41,222 nucleotides of DNA from Ruminococcus sp. (GCA_017471405.1 JAFUTK010000012.1:1-41222), one strand, 5' to 3'. Counted from the stretch's first letter, positions 23,803-32,427 are shown. Program-made: numbers and translations. The notes: generated from the sequence alone by a model not told the origin.

Positions 23803-23843
23803 AAAGGGTATTCCTGCCTGATGGCCGGGAATACCCTTTTTCT
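23803..23843. terminator. Bidirectional terminator between sufB-like and YfhO-like genes
   Basis: AAAGGGTATTCC (23803-23814) pairs with 23828-23839. T-rich tracts follow on both strands. The two genes are convergent, so one element serves both. Confidence 0.9.
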
Positions 23844-26356
23844 TATGCTTTCTTTTTCTTGATGCGCTCCGCGGTCTCATAGGCCGTCACCAGCAGGAAC
23901 AGTGCAAGCCCCGCAAGGCTTGTCAGCTTGCCCTCCTTAAGCAGGGGAGCCTCAAATCTCACCTCAATAACGTGCGTCCCTTGTGACAGAGGGAAGCCGA
24001 TGAAGGCCTTGTCTACACATTCGTAGTCCTGATGAGCGCCGTCAACGGTTATCTCGAAGCCGTCGTCAAATGGTATCGCAAGCTCAAAGATGCCGTTTTG
24101 CGTGCAGGTGATGCTGCCTTTAATTACATCTCCGCCGGAGCCGTCAACGTCCACCGCAAGGCCGTCACACTCGCAGGCGTCATAGGGGTAATCCATTACC
24201 CAAGCCCTGAACCGGCTGACAGAGTAGTCTCCCTTTGAAAAGGTCAGCGTCAGGCTGTCAAGACTGCCGCCGGCAGGCGGAGCAATGACATAGGTGAAGG
24301 TAGTGTTGTGGTTGTAGTACTTCCAGTCGGGGGCGGTCAGCAGATTTCTGACACCGTTCACCGTCAGGGAAATGTCCTTTCTGATGCCCTGCGTGTTGTC
24401 GGCATCGGTCTCGAGGACGAGAAGCTGTCCCTCCGCGAGGGGCTCCGCAAGCGGCAGCCGGAGGGTAAAGCTGTCCCCGCTTACTATGTGATAGCCGCTG
24501 TCTGTGAGGGCTATCTCCTCACATTCGGGGAGAACAGGCTCCGCAGCACTTTTGGCTGTCCCCTCAAAGCTGCCGCCCTGACCCGTTACGGTATAGTAAA
24601 GCAGCGCCTCCATTTTTTCGGCGGTGTTCAGAGAATTAAAAACGTCCTCTCCCAGAGCTGGCTTGCACCGGCCTATAGGGAGTGTATAGGGGTTTTCCAG
24701 CAGGGTGATGCTGCCGCTGCGGGCAGTGGTCCTATAGCCGTAGGGAACGTTCTGCTCTTTGGTCAGCAGATAGCGGTTTGAGATGAACAGCTCGAACAGA
24801 GGGTTTTGCGAGCGGGTGGTCAGTGATGAATTTCGGTACTCGTTCTCGTTGCTGGCTGTGCCAAAGTAGAATTTGTTATAGAGCCGGTTGTGTACCGATG
24901 AATAGATGTAGGGGCTGTACTGGTCGGCGGTGATGACGGCGTTCACGCCGATGCGGTGGTCCTCCGCCAGAGAGGTGCGCCACAGCCCTCCCTTTGAGGA
25001 AACGGCGTCGCAGAGGGCGGCGTAGGCAGGGTCCTCCAAACGCTTGACCTCATCGGCACCTGCAAGGATATCGTCGCTGTTGACAAAGAAGCAGGTGAGC
25101 ATCGGCACCATCGCCGCAGCCGCGATAAACAGCCGTTTGCTGCCCTTGAGATGATATACCGCATAGGCTCCGGCAAGAATTACGAGGTCGATGAAGAGTG
25201 CGGCGAAGTTGGTCTTGTACCACTTGGAAAGGAACACCCCTCCTATAAACAGCAGAGCAGTGATGATAAGCTCTGCAAGGTGAAGTCTGCCGCTCTTTAT
25301 GTCCTCCAGCTCCTCGGCGCAGAGGATAAGCGCCAGCGGGATAAAGGGTATCAGCACCTTGGCATCGGTATACATAGTGCCGTTGAGCAGATAGACCACC
25401 ACCGGGCAGCAGAGCAGCACCGCTATGCATATGCCTAAGAAACGCCTTGCCTTCCCCCCTCTTATGACGGCGCAGACCGTAGCAAACACCGCAAATATCC
25501 CCAGCCCCATAGAATAGCTGGAAAAGCCAAGACTGTCGTACCTGAGCATCGGTATCAGGTTTTTTACCGGGAAGGAGACATTTGATTTGTCACGTCCGGA
25601 GATAAGGATATGAGCGGTAGGCATCAGCAGGGCGCCCGCTATGAGCACAGCGTTTAACAGCCTCAGCGCAAAGGAGCAGCCCTTCTTTGCAAAGTCCGAA
25701 AGGGTGAATTTTTCGGTGACGGAGAGGTATCTGTACACTCCGTAGACAGTTATTGCCGCCAGCGCCGACACGCTGAAGAACCAGCTGGTGAGGATTATCA
25801 TCAGCGTCCAGAGAGTCAGTCTCCATTTTCCCCTACCCTCAAAGAAACTGTCTACAGCCTCGAATGAAAGTATCAGGAAGGGCAGATAATTCACAAACAT
25901 AATGTGCCGGTGAGAGTGCAGGAATATAGGAGATACCAGCAGATAGCAGAGCATCAGAAGAAAGGCTATGCCCCTGCTTTGGCGCTTGCGAATAAAGCGG
26001 TAGAAGAGCGCCGCTCCCGCAAAGCAGAGCACCGCCGATGAGACCTGTATGTAGAGAGACATGCTCACCCCGGGCAGCAGATATGAGAACAGTATCACCG
26101 GGGACAGCAGCCCGTAGTAGGAGAGGTAGTAGATGTTCTCTCCGGCGCCCAGATTGGGCGCAAAGCTAGGGAACAGCTCGCCGGTCTCGTAGAAAAGCTT
26201 TCTGAAATAGTCGGGGATAGCATAGTGCTGGTTCACCCAGTCAAGGTTAGAGCCGAAGGCAAACTCCCCGCGGGTAAAGGCAAACACCGCCGCCGCATAT
26301 ACGGCAACGGATATGAGCAGTATGAGCATATCCCGGCGGTCGAGCCTTCTTTTCAT
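23843..26356 (-). CDS. YfhO-like multi-pass membrane protein, GT-C glycosyltransferase type
   Basis: 837 residues. About a dozen membrane helices fill residues 8-425. An extracytoplasmic beta-rich domain follows (430-800), and one more helix near 812-830 ends in KKKA. The first loop SNLDWVNQHYAIPDYFRKLFYETGELFPSFAPNLGAGENIYYLSYYG is typical of YfhO, with an acidic residue in the loop where GT-C enzymes keep their catalytic Asp. YfhO in Bacillus is linked to glycosylation of teichoic polymers. Here the gene follows galT and a PIG-L deacetylase, which supports a role in surface-glycan decoration using lipid-linked sugars. The AGGAG site is rather far from the ATG (about 13 nt). A small hairpin lies in the 73-bp gap upstream. 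Confidence 0.87.
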   Translation of the reverse strand: MKRRLDRRDMLILLISVAVYAAAVFAFTRGEFAFGSNLDWVNQHYAIPDYFRKLFYETGELFPSFAPNLGAGENIYYLSYYGLLSPVILFSYLLPGVSMSLYIQVSSAVLCFAGAALFYRFIRKRQSRGIAFLLMLCYLLVSPIFLHSHRHIMFVNYLPFLILSFEAVDSFFEGRGKWRLTLWTLMIILTSWFFSVSALAAITVYGVYRYLSVTEKFTLSDFAKKGCSFALRLLNAVLIAGALLMPTAHILISGRDKSNVSFPVKNLIPMLRYDSLGFSSYSMGLGIFAVFATVCAVIRGGKARRFLGICIAVLLCCPVVVYLLNGTMYTDAKVLIPFIPLALILCAEELEDIKSGRLHLAELIITALLFIGGVFLSKWYKTNFAALFIDLVILAGAYAVYHLKGSKRLFIAAAAMVPMLTCFFVNSDDILAGADEVKRLEDPAYAALCDAVSSKGGLWRTSLAEDHRIGVNAVITADQYSPYIYSSVHNRLYNKFYFGTASNENEYRNSSLTTRSQNPLFELFISNRYLLTKEQNVPYGYRTTARSGSITLLENPYTLPIGRCKPALGEDVFNSLNTAEKMEALLYYTVTGQGGSFEGTAKSAAEPVLPECEEIALTDSGYHIVSGDSFTLRLPLAEPLAEGQLLVLETDADNTQGIRKDISLTVNGVRNLLTAPDWKYYNHNTTFTYVIAPPAGGSLDSLTLTFSKGDYSVSRFRAWVMDYPYDACECDGLAVDVDGSGGDVIKGSITCTQNGIFELAIPFDDGFEITVDGAHQDYECVDKAFIGFPLSQGTHVIEVRFEAPLLKEGKLTSLAGLALFLLVTAYETAERIKKKKA

Positions 26357-26429
26357 AGCTTTAGTTCATCTCCTGTGGGCGCAAAAGCTCTCTCCCGCAT
26401 AAGCAGGGGAGAGGAATGTGCTTATTCTG

Positions 26430-27203
26430 TTATTTCCATTCTCCGGCCGGCACCCACATCTCATAGGGCACCATCTGGGAGAATTTGTCCAGCGTCTCGG
26501 TCTGTGAGTGATAGAAGGAGAGCAGATAATTCTTGAAGTCCAGCCGCTCGTCGTCCAGTGGGGTAAGGTACTGCTTATAGTCGCCTATCCTGCCCTTTGA
26601 GAAGTAGCTGCCGAAATACCACAGCTTGTCCATCATTCCCTGCTCGGTGCAGGAATGGGTCACCAGCCCCGAGACCATTCTGTGATGCTCGTGACCGTAC
26701 TCGCCGCTGGGGTTGTCGCAGACTATCTGGCTCCAGCGCTTGTAGCTCACCAGCAGGTCGATATCGTGCTGTATTCCCTCGTGGACCAGCTCCCAGCTGT
26801 CACGCTCGAAGTTTACCTTGTCGGGATATTCCAGCAGCAGGGGAGTGTTGCCGGAGGCCTTCACCGCCTTGATGAATTCCTCGCTGCGCTCCTTGTCTCT
26901 GCCGCCGGTGATGCTTACCACCAGGTATCCCCCGTCCATAAGGTGGCCGCCGCCCCAGAGAGTTTCGTCGTCCGGGTGAGCGACTATCATCAGCTTGTCG
27001 GCGCCGGAGGTGTTCACCTTGATGACCTTCTGTATCGTCAGCGGCTCTACCTCGTGTGCTTTGACGTCGTTTGTGTGCATCACGAAGGTGATGACCGCCA
27101 GTATCACGAATGCCAGCACCGCCACGCAGGCAGCGCCCCATACGGTGAGAGCCTCTTTGCTCTGATGCCAGAAGCCTCTGCGCTTTTTCTTCTTAACGGA
27201 CAT
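26430..27203 (-). CDS. Membrane-anchored PIG-L/LmbE-family deacetylase
   Basis: 257 residues. A Lys/Arg-rich start and one helix (about 20-42) anchor the enzyme with its domain outside the cell. The catalytic zinc site is AHPDDE (75-80), together with GHEHH near 168. The family deacetylates N-acetylglucosamine groups on lipids or small molecules, so the likely substrate here is a GlcNAc-bearing envelope glycan. It begins 3 bp after the galT stop and lies upstream of the YfhO-like gene in the same operon. AAGGGA at the end of galT serves as ribosome site. Confidence 0.9.
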   Translation of the reverse strand: MSVKKKKRRGFWHQSKEALTVWGAACVAVLAFVILAVITFVMHTNDVKAHEVEPLTIQKVIKVNTSGADKLMIVAHPDDETLWGGGHLMDGGYLVVSITGGRDKERSEEFIKAVKASGNTPLLLEYPDKVNFERDSWELVHEGIQHDIDLLVSYKRWSQIVCDNPSGEYGHEHHRMVSGLVTHSCTEQGMMDKLWYFGSYFSKGRIGDYKQYLTPLDDERLDFKNYLLSFYHSQTETLDKFSQMVPYEMWVPAGEWK

Positions 27204-27206
27204 AGC

Positions 27207-28709
27207 TTATTTCCCTTTATTCACATATTCCGCAAAGCGCAGGAAGCCGGCTCTGCCCAGCTCGTCGCGCTTGTAAACTCCTGCATGCTCCAGCACCTTG
27301 GAGAAAACGGTGCCTATCTCATTCCTGATGATGCCGTCGATGTTGTCCTCGGTGATGCTGTCATAGCGGGAGAGGAATTCCTCCGCCCAGTCGGCGTGCT
27401 TGGAGAGAACCTCGTCATCTCTTAAGTTTCTGCCCTCAAGGATAGCCTTTGCCAGCTCGCTCATTTCGTTTTTCAGACGTGCCGGCAGCACCGCCAGTCC
27501 CATTACCTCTATAAGGCCGATGTTCTCCTTCTTTATATGGTGGAGCTCGGCGTGGGGGTGATAAACTCCCAGCGGGTGCTCCTCGGTGGTGATGTTGTTG
27601 CGAAGCACCAGGTCAAGCTCATACTCGCCGTCCCTCATTCGGGCGATGGGAGTTATGGTGTTGTGAGGTTCGCCCTCGGTCTCCGCAAAGATGAAGCATT
27701 CCTCGTCGGAGTAGCCCCGCCATAGGGTCAGTATCTTATCAGCCAGCGAGATGATGCTCTCCCTGTCACCGGAACGCAGCCTGATGACCGACATAGGCCA
27801 TTTGACTATCCCGGCCTTGACGTTCTCAAAGCCCTTGAAGGAGAGCTCCTGCTCTACCGGTGCCTTCGCCATAGCGAACTCGTAGTTGCCGCCCTGGAAG
27901 TGCTCGTGAGCCAGTATGGAGCCGCCTACGATAGGCAGGTCGGCATTGGAGCCGATGAAGTAGTGGGGGAACTGCTCGATGAAATCAAACAGCTTGCCGA
28001 AGGCGCTCCGGTCTATCACCATAGGCGTGTGACGCTTGTTGAAGAGGATACAGTGCTCGTTGTAGTAGACATAAGGGGAGTACTGCAAGCCCCAGTCCTC
28101 GCCGTTGATGGTCAGTGGGATAATGCGGTGGTTCTGCCTTGCAGGGGAGTTCACCCGCCCGGCGTAGCCCACGTTCTCATAGCAGAGCAGACACTTGGGA
28201 TAGCCCGCCTGCTTGGCGTTCTTTGCGGCGGCTATAGCCTTGGGGTCCTTCTCCGGCTTGGAGAGGTTTATGGTGATGTCCAGCTCGCCGTATTCGGTGG
28301 GAGCCAGCCAGCGCATATCCTTCTTTATGCGGTAGCGCCTGATGTAGTCGGTGTCCTGGGAGAGCTTGTAGAACCAGTCGGTAGCCTCCTTGGGGGAAGT
28401 GGAATACTTCTCCTTGAAGCTGCCTATGACCTCCGACGGGCGGGGAGTCAGCAGACCCATCAGCTTGGTATCGAACAGGTCGCGGTAGACGACGCTGTTC
28501 TCGCAGAGGCCCTTTTCGCAGGCGTAGTCCAGCAGCTCCTTTAGGGTGCTTTCCAGATCAACATTGCTGTACTCCTCCGCGGGCTCGTTATACTCGTCCA
28601 GCCCCAGCGCCTCTATGATACGGTTGACCGCCCAGACCTTATCGTCCTCCGTAATGAGACCCGTTTCCTGTCCGTAGGTGATAAGTTTTTTTATGCTCTG
28701 ATCTATCAT
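27207..28709 (-). CDS. galT: UDP-glucose--hexose-1-phosphate uridylyltransferase, class II
   Basis: A Leloir-pathway enzyme that exchanges UMP between UDP-glucose and galactose-1-phosphate. Its 500 residues and sequence match the Firmicute class II form, which is unlike E. coli GalT. The active site is in GGSILAHEHFQGG near residue 270, with the His nucleophile in the HEH segment. CLLCYENVGY supplies another conserved block. galK and galE are not in this window; instead two membrane-glycan genes follow, so its product may supply UDP-galactose for surface polymer. The ATG follows AAGGAGATGAACG. It has its own consensus promoter. Confidence 0.95.
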   Translation of the reverse strand: MIDQSIKKLITYGQETGLITEDDKVWAVNRIIEALGLDEYNEPAEEYSNVDLESTLKELLDYACEKGLCENSVVYRDLFDTKLMGLLTPRPSEVIGSFKEKYSTSPKEATDWFYKLSQDTDYIRRYRIKKDMRWLAPTEYGELDITINLSKPEKDPKAIAAAKNAKQAGYPKCLLCYENVGYAGRVNSPARQNHRIIPLTINGEDWGLQYSPYVYYNEHCILFNKRHTPMVIDRSAFGKLFDFIEQFPHYFIGSNADLPIVGGSILAHEHFQGGNYEFAMAKAPVEQELSFKGFENVKAGIVKWPMSVIRLRSGDRESIISLADKILTLWRGYSDEECFIFAETEGEPHNTITPIARMRDGEYELDLVLRNNITTEEHPLGVYHPHAELHHIKKENIGLIEVMGLAVLPARLKNEMSELAKAILEGRNLRDDEVLSKHADWAEEFLSRYDSITEDNIDGIIRNEIGTVFSKVLEHAGVYKRDELGRAGFLRFAEYVNKGK

Positions 28710-28747
28710 ACGTTCATCTCCTTATATTTGAGTTTACATACATATTC

Positions 28748-28776
28748 ATTATACACGATGGGCAGTGATTTGTCAA
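28748..28776 (-). promoter_or_regulatory. Sigma-A promoter of galT operon
   Basis: Perfect TTGACA (28776-28771), 17-bp spacer, TATAAT (28753-28748) on the minus strand. No sugar-repressor palindrome is evident around it. Confidence 0.88.
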
Positions 28777-28837
28777 TCTGTGAAGGGAGGCAAAACTCTC
28801 CCCGACGCACTTTAAATGTTAATTTTCTTTGCAGGGC

Positions 28838-28866
28838 TTGACAAGTAAAGAAACTTGATATATAAT
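28838..28866 (+). promoter_or_regulatory. Sigma-A promoter of the ylxM-ffh-rpsP-khpA operon
   Basis: Perfect TTGACA (28838-28843), 17-bp spacer, TATAAT (28861-28866). It is back-to-back with the galT promoter. Confidence 0.92.
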
Positions 28867-28934
28867 GAGATAGATGAGTAAAGCCGCAGAGCTTTACACT
28901 AGTCCAAAAAAACAGACACAACGGAGGGACAGAG

Positions 28935-29324
28935 TTGAACAAGAACCTTGCAACGAGCGATCTGCTCGATATTTACGGTGAGCTGCTTACCGACAAGCAG
29001 CGCGATATGCTGGAGCTTTACTATAATGACGACCTCTCCCTCGCAGAGATCGCCGAGCACTATGAGATCTCTCGTCAGGGCGTTCACGATTCCATCAGGC
29101 GCGGCGAGGAGGCACTCGAGGAATATGAGCGGGTGCTGGGTCTGAAGGCACAGCAGGAAAACTACAAGGCGGAGCTGCTCCACTACAAGGAGCTGGCGCT
29201 GGCTGTTTTCGAGGAGTGCAAGAAGGTCTCCTTCGGGCGCAATATCGCCGAGAAGACCATCACCCTGCTGGAGACCCTCGACGAAAAGCTCGAGGCGTTC
29301 GACAACACCAAGTATCTGGAATGA
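28935..29324 (+). CDS. ylxM: YlxM/p13-like HTH protein, SRP-associated
   Basis: 129 residues. A sigma-70 region-4-like helix-turn-helix near 20-65 ([44 protein letters not shown]) is followed by a helical, Lys/Glu-rich tail. YlxM almost always precedes ffh in Firmicutes and has been reported to influence SRP GTPase activity in streptococci. The TTG start at 28935 has GGAGGGA at the right distance, and no ATG is available in frame. ffh begins 27 bp after its stop. Confidence 0.93.
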   Translation: MNKNLATSDLLDIYGELLTDKQRDMLELYYNDDLSLAEIAEHYEISRQGVHDSIRRGEEALEEYERVLGLKAQQENYKAELLHYKELALAVFEECKKVSFGRNIAEKTITLLETLDEKLEAFDNTKYLE

Positions 29325-29351
29325 ACCCCGTTAAAATAAAGGAGTCAGGAT

Positions 29352-30725
29352 ATGGCATTTGAAGGTCTTTCCGAAAAGCTGGGAGGCGTATTCAAGAAGC
29401 TCAAGTCCCGCGGTAAGCTCTCCGAGTCCGATGTCAAGGAGGCTATGCGCGAGGTCAAGATGGCGCTGCTTGAAGCCGACGTCAGCTATAAGGTAGTCAA
29501 GGAATTCATCGCAAACGTTACCGAGCGTGCCGTGGGTGAGGAGGTCTTAAAAAGCCTCACCCCCGGTCAGCAGGTGATAAAGATAGTTAATGAAGAGCTC
29601 ATCAAGCTGATGGGCGAGGCCAACTCAAAGATAAACTTCCCCAACAAGCCCCCCTGCATCATTATGATGTGCGGACTTCAGGGCTCCGGTAAGACCACCC
29701 ACGCGGCAAAGCTGGCCAAGCACTTCAAGGCACAGGGCAAGCGGCCTCTGCTGGTAGCCTGCGACGTTTACCGTCCGGCGGCTATAGAGCAGTTGAAGGT
29801 AGTCGGCCAGAGGGCTGAGGTGGCAGTCTTTGAGATGGGCCAGATAGACCCCCGAAAGATAGTTAAAGAGGGAATAAGATACGCTAAGGATTACGGTCAC
29901 GACCTGGTGATACTCGATACAGCCGGACGTCTGCACATCGACGAGGAGCTGATGAACGAGCTCAAGGATATCAAGAAGATAGCCGAGCCCAACGAGATTA
30001 TGCTGGTAGTGGACGCTATGATAGGTCAGGATGCCGTTAAGGTGGCCTCCAGCTTCGACGAGGCTCTGGGCATCGACAGCGTTATCCTCACAAAGCTGGA
30101 TTCAGATACCAGAGGCGGTGCGGCGCTGTCCGTACTCTCTGTAACAGGTAAGCCTATCAAGTTCGTGGGTATGGGCGAGAAGCTGGACGAGTTTGAGGTG
30201 TTCCACCCCGAGCGCATGGCCTCGCGTATACTTGGTATGGGCGATATGCTCACCCTGATAGAAAAGGCTCAGCAGACAGTCGATGAGAAGGAAGCCGAAA
30301 AGCTTGCTAAGAAGGTCAAGGACAAGGGCTTTGACTTAAACGACCTGCTGGACCAGATGAAGCAGATACACAAAATGGGCTCAATGCGCTCTATTATGAA
30401 GCTGATACCCGGCGCCAACAAGATCACCGACGAGCAGCTGGAGCAGGGCGAGGTTCAGCTCAAAAAGACCGAGGCTATCATCAATTCTATGACAAAGCTG
30501 GAGCGCGAGAAGCCCCAGATAATCGACCCCAAGCGCAAGAGGCGCATCGCCGCAGGAAGCGGAACACAGGTCTCCGACATCAATCAGCTGCTCAAGCAGT
30601 TCGCCGATATGCAGAAGATGATGAAGCAGTTCGGCATCGGAGGCAACCTCCATGGCAAGAAGTCCAAGCGCAACCGCGCAGCGCTGCTTAAGGGTCTCGG
30701 CGGCGGGATGCCCCCGCAGGATTAA
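29352..30725 (+). CDS. ffh: Signal recognition particle protein Ffh
   Basis: The SRP GTPase that brings signal-bearing ribosomes to FtsY at the membrane. In its 457 residues the N domain covers 1-90. The G domain has GLQGSGKTTHAAKLA (G1), CDVYRPAAIEQL, DTAGRLHID (G3) and TKLDSDTRGGAALS (G4 and after). The C-terminal M domain is Met-rich (MKQIHKMGSMRSIMKLIPG, MQKMMKQFG) and binds SRP RNA and signal peptides. The tail ends with GGMPPQD after GIGGNLHGKK. AAAGGAG precedes the ATG. I see no SRP RNA gene in the window. Confidence 0.98.
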   Translation: MAFEGLSEKLGGVFKKLKSRGKLSESDVKEAMREVKMALLEADVSYKVVKEFIANVTERAVGEEVLKSLTPGQQVIKIVNEELIKLMGEANSKINFPNKPPCIIMMCGLQGSGKTTHAAKLAKHFKAQGKRPLLVACDVYRPAAIEQLKVVGQRAEVAVFEMGQIDPRKIVKEGIRYAKDYGHDLVILDTAGRLHIDEELMNELKDIKKIAEPNEIMLVVDAMIGQDAVKVASSFDEALGIDSVILTKLDSDTRGGAALSVLSVTGKPIKFVGMGEKLDEFEVFHPERMASRILGMGDMLTLIEKAQQTVDEKEAEKLAKKVKDKGFDLNDLLDQMKQIHKMGSMRSIMKLIPGANKITDEQLEQGEVQLKKTEAIINSMTKLEREKPQIIDPKRKRRIAAGSGTQVSDINQLLKQFADMQKMMKQFGIGGNLHGKKSKRNRAALLKGLGGGMPPQD

Positions 30726-30788
30726 CGATATCACGGGCGCAAGCCCCTGATCATACAACAAATGCTTTATAAGTGAGGTGAAAGTAAA

Positions 30789-31031
30789 ATGGCAGTAAAG
30801 ATCAGACTCAGAAGAATGGGCGCTAAGAAGGCTCCCTTCTACAGAGTAGTCGTTGCGGATTCCAGATATCCCAGAGACGGCCGCTTCATCGAGGAGCTGG
30901 GCTACTACGATCCTACCAAGGAGCCCGTAGTTCTCAAGGTCGATGATGAGAAGGTCAAGAGCTGGATCGCTAAGGGCGCACAGCCTACCGATTCCGTAAA
31001 GGCTCTTCTCAAGAAGAACGGCACACTCTAA
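30789..31031 (+). CDS. rpsP: 30S ribosomal protein S16
   Basis: 80 residues, standard for S16. [42 protein letters not shown] is the family's core sequence. It binds 16S rRNA in the body of the 30S subunit and helps assembly. GAGGTGAAAG precedes the ATG. It lies 63 bp after ffh, in the usual Firmicute order. The 111-bp gap after it has a hairpin (CGGCAGAAC at 31046 pairing with 31070-31078) but no T-run, so the transcript probably continues into khpA at a lower or processed level. Confidence 0.98.
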   Translation: MAVKIRLRRMGAKKAPFYRVVVADSRYPRDGRFIEELGYYDPTKEPVVLKVDDEKVKSWIAKGAQPTDSVKALLKKNGTL

Positions 31032-31142
31032 TGTGACGTAAGGCTCGGCAGAACACCTATCCCACCGCCGTTCTGCCGATGGTCAGGTGGGGGAATGTCC
31101 CCGCCGGTTTCCGTGGGAAAACTTTTTTAGGAGGATAAGAGC

Positions 31143-31376
31143 TTGGAACAGCTTTTGAAAACTATAGTCAGTGAGCTGGTCGAGGACCCCTCTGCTGTTG
31201 AGGTAGTTGTGGACGAGCCCAACGAGGAAGGCGAGGTAGTTTACCACCTCCACGTTGCTCCCGACGATATGGGAAGAGTTATCGGCAAGCAGGGCAGGAT
31301 AGCCAAGGCTATCCGCACCGTAATGAGAGCCGGCTGCTCCCGCATCGGTCAGAAGATCAGAGTCGAGATAGACTGA
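31143..31376 (+). CDS. khpA: KH-domain RNA-binding protein KhpA
   Basis: 77 residues, one type-II KH domain. The RNA-binding GxxG loop is VIGKQGRIAKAIRTVMRAG. KhpA partners with KhpB/Jag to bind many RNAs and affects cell elongation in streptococci. The TTG start at 31143 has AGGAGG nine bases upstream. In many Firmicutes rimM, trmD and rplS follow, but here a terminator comes four bases after the stop, so the cluster is cut short at this point. Confidence 0.96.
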   Translation: MEQLLKTIVSELVEDPSAVEVVVDEPNEEGEVVYHLHVAPDDMGRVIGKQGRIAKAIRTVMRAGCSRIGQKIRVEID

Positions 31377-31379
31377 TAA

Positions 31380-31414
31380 ATAAGACCTCCGTTTTGAGCG
31401 GAGGTCTTATTTTT
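31380..31414 (+). terminator. Terminator of the ffh-rpsP-khpA operon
   Basis: A perfect 12-bp stem (31380-31391 with 31399-31410), TTTTGAG loop and TTTT tail. It begins directly after the khpA stop. Confidence 0.92.
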
Positions 31415-31479
31415 ATGTCGCGCTGCGTTTTTTGACGTCGCGCTGCGCTCCGTTCCGTCGCTGCCATTCGCAGAAGCTT

Positions 31480-31560
31480 GTGACCCTTGTGCCGCGACCG
31501 CGGCCCGTTTGCACTGTGACCATAGGTACTCGCATTCCACAGGGTAAGTTTCGTCTGTGT
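31480..31560 (-). repeat. Diverged fragment of the MITE-like element
   Basis: Read against the minus strand of 391-683, shared words include the CCGCGACCG block and CTCGCATTCCACA, in the same order and spacing. The ends of the element are not recognisable. It lies in the spacer between the khpA terminator and the 6S RNA promoter. Confidence 0.55.
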
Positions 31561-31639
31561 GAAAGGAACAAGGGGGCTCTCATTTGTCAATAGGTAAAAC
31601 TGTACAATTTTTTGGGCAGAAATTACACCAAAATAACTA

Positions 31640-31668
31640 TTGATAAAAGTCTTCATATGTGATATAAT
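31640..31668 (+). promoter_or_regulatory. Sigma-A promoter of the 6S-like RNA
   Basis: TTGATA (31640-31645), 17-bp spacer, TATAAT (31663-31668). Predicted start is near 31675, just before the closing stem of the RNA. Confidence 0.8.
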
Positions 31669-31674
31669 ATAGAA

Positions 31675-31890
31675 AAGAAAAATAACTGCCTTGTGCGAGC
31701 AAGTATGGTTTATATGATCCAACACATTAATTAAGGGAGTCCTGTCTCCGGAAGCGGACTGCAGACCTCCCGACCCGGACCGCCTCGGCTGCTTCGGGCA
31801 ACGGACGAAGGGAGCGAGAACCCATGGGGGGACACCCACCTGCTTTGAAGCGGGTTTTATTCACCATACGACGGCAAGGCGGTATTTTTG
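31675..31890 (+). ncRNA. ssrS: Probable 6S RNA
   Basis: 6S RNA binds sigma-A polymerase by imitating an open promoter. This stretch of about 215 nt lacks a gene but has a promoter. The ends pair: ACTGCCTTG near 31684 with CAAGGCGGT near 31875, and GTATGG (31703-31708) with CCATAC (31864-31869), giving a long rod. The 3' part (CACCCACCTGCTTTGAAG, then ACGACGGCAAGGCGG and a T tract) is of the kind I remember from Firmicute 6S RNAs. The middle is GC-rich with opposed complementary tracts, which could frame the central bubble. I could not run a covariance search. The 3' end is taken at the T-rich stretch after GGCGG. Confidence 0.7.
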
Positions 31891-31910
31891 TATTTTTGAA
31901 GTCAACTGAA

Positions 31911-31945
31911 AAAGCCCGGAGTCAGCCTCCGGGCTTTGTTTTTTA
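31911..31945. terminator. Bidirectional terminator between the 6S-like RNA and the DUF1292 gene
   Basis: AAAGCCCGGA pairs with TCCGGGCTTT around GTCAGCC. T-runs follow on the plus strand (GTTTTTT) and on the minus strand. Confidence 0.9.
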
Positions 31946-31952
31946 TAATATA

Positions 31953-32279
31953 TCAGGAGAAGACACCGTCTTCATCGTCTTCTTCATCATCGTCGAAGTC
32001 GAACATTTCCTCGATGCGCTTCATAAAGATTTCACCGACACGCTCTTCCTCTTCCTCGTCCTCGATGGAGACCATCATTTCCTCGTCACCCTCAAACTCG
32101 CTCTTGAGGATAACTACCTCGCCGGAATCCTCCAGCTGCTCATTGGGGTCCTCATAGTAAGGAGTCAGAGCAAAATACTTTTCTCCTTCAAACTCCATTA
32201 CGTCAAGCAGCTCAAAGGTCTGCTCGTTGCCTTCCTCGTCTTCAATGGTGTAAAGATCGGGTGCGTATTCCTGGCTCAT
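31953..32279 (-). CDS. DUF1292 family acidic protein
   Basis: 108 residues, extremely acidic. The N-terminal part (LYTIEDEEGNEQTFELLDVMEFEGEKYFALTPYYED) is the DUF1292 signature, known from YrzB-like proteins of Firmicutes. The function is unknown. A C-terminal run of Asp and Glu (DFDDDEEDDEDG) follows a short helix. There is no signal peptide or membrane helix. It is usually found near yrrK/ruvX and alaS, but here it stands alone with its own promoter and terminator. AAGGAGG lies upstream of the ATG, and a small hairpin sits in the roughly 55-nt leader. Confidence 0.9.
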   Translation of the reverse strand: MSQEYAPDLYTIEDEEGNEQTFELLDVMEFEGEKYFALTPYYEDPNEQLEDSGEVVILKSEFEGDEEMMVSIEDEEEEERVGEIFMKRIEEMFDFDDDEEDDEDGVFS

Positions 32280-32339
32280 AGTATTTTACCTCCTTACAGA
32301 CAAAAACCAGCGGCCCTTCAAGACCGCCGCAACACTATT

Positions 32340-32368
32340 ATTATATCACTACCAGAATGAAAAGTCAA
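32340..32368 (-). promoter_or_regulatory. Sigma-A promoter of the DUF1292 gene
   Basis: TTGACT (32368-32363), 17-bp spacer, TATAAT (32345-32340) on the minus strand. It is divergent from the promoter of the large RNA 60 bp away. Confidence 0.8.
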
Positions 32369-32427
32369 GGGGGAAAGTTTTAAACAAATGTTAAATAAAA
32401 AATATCCAAAAAAGTTGAAAAAACCTA

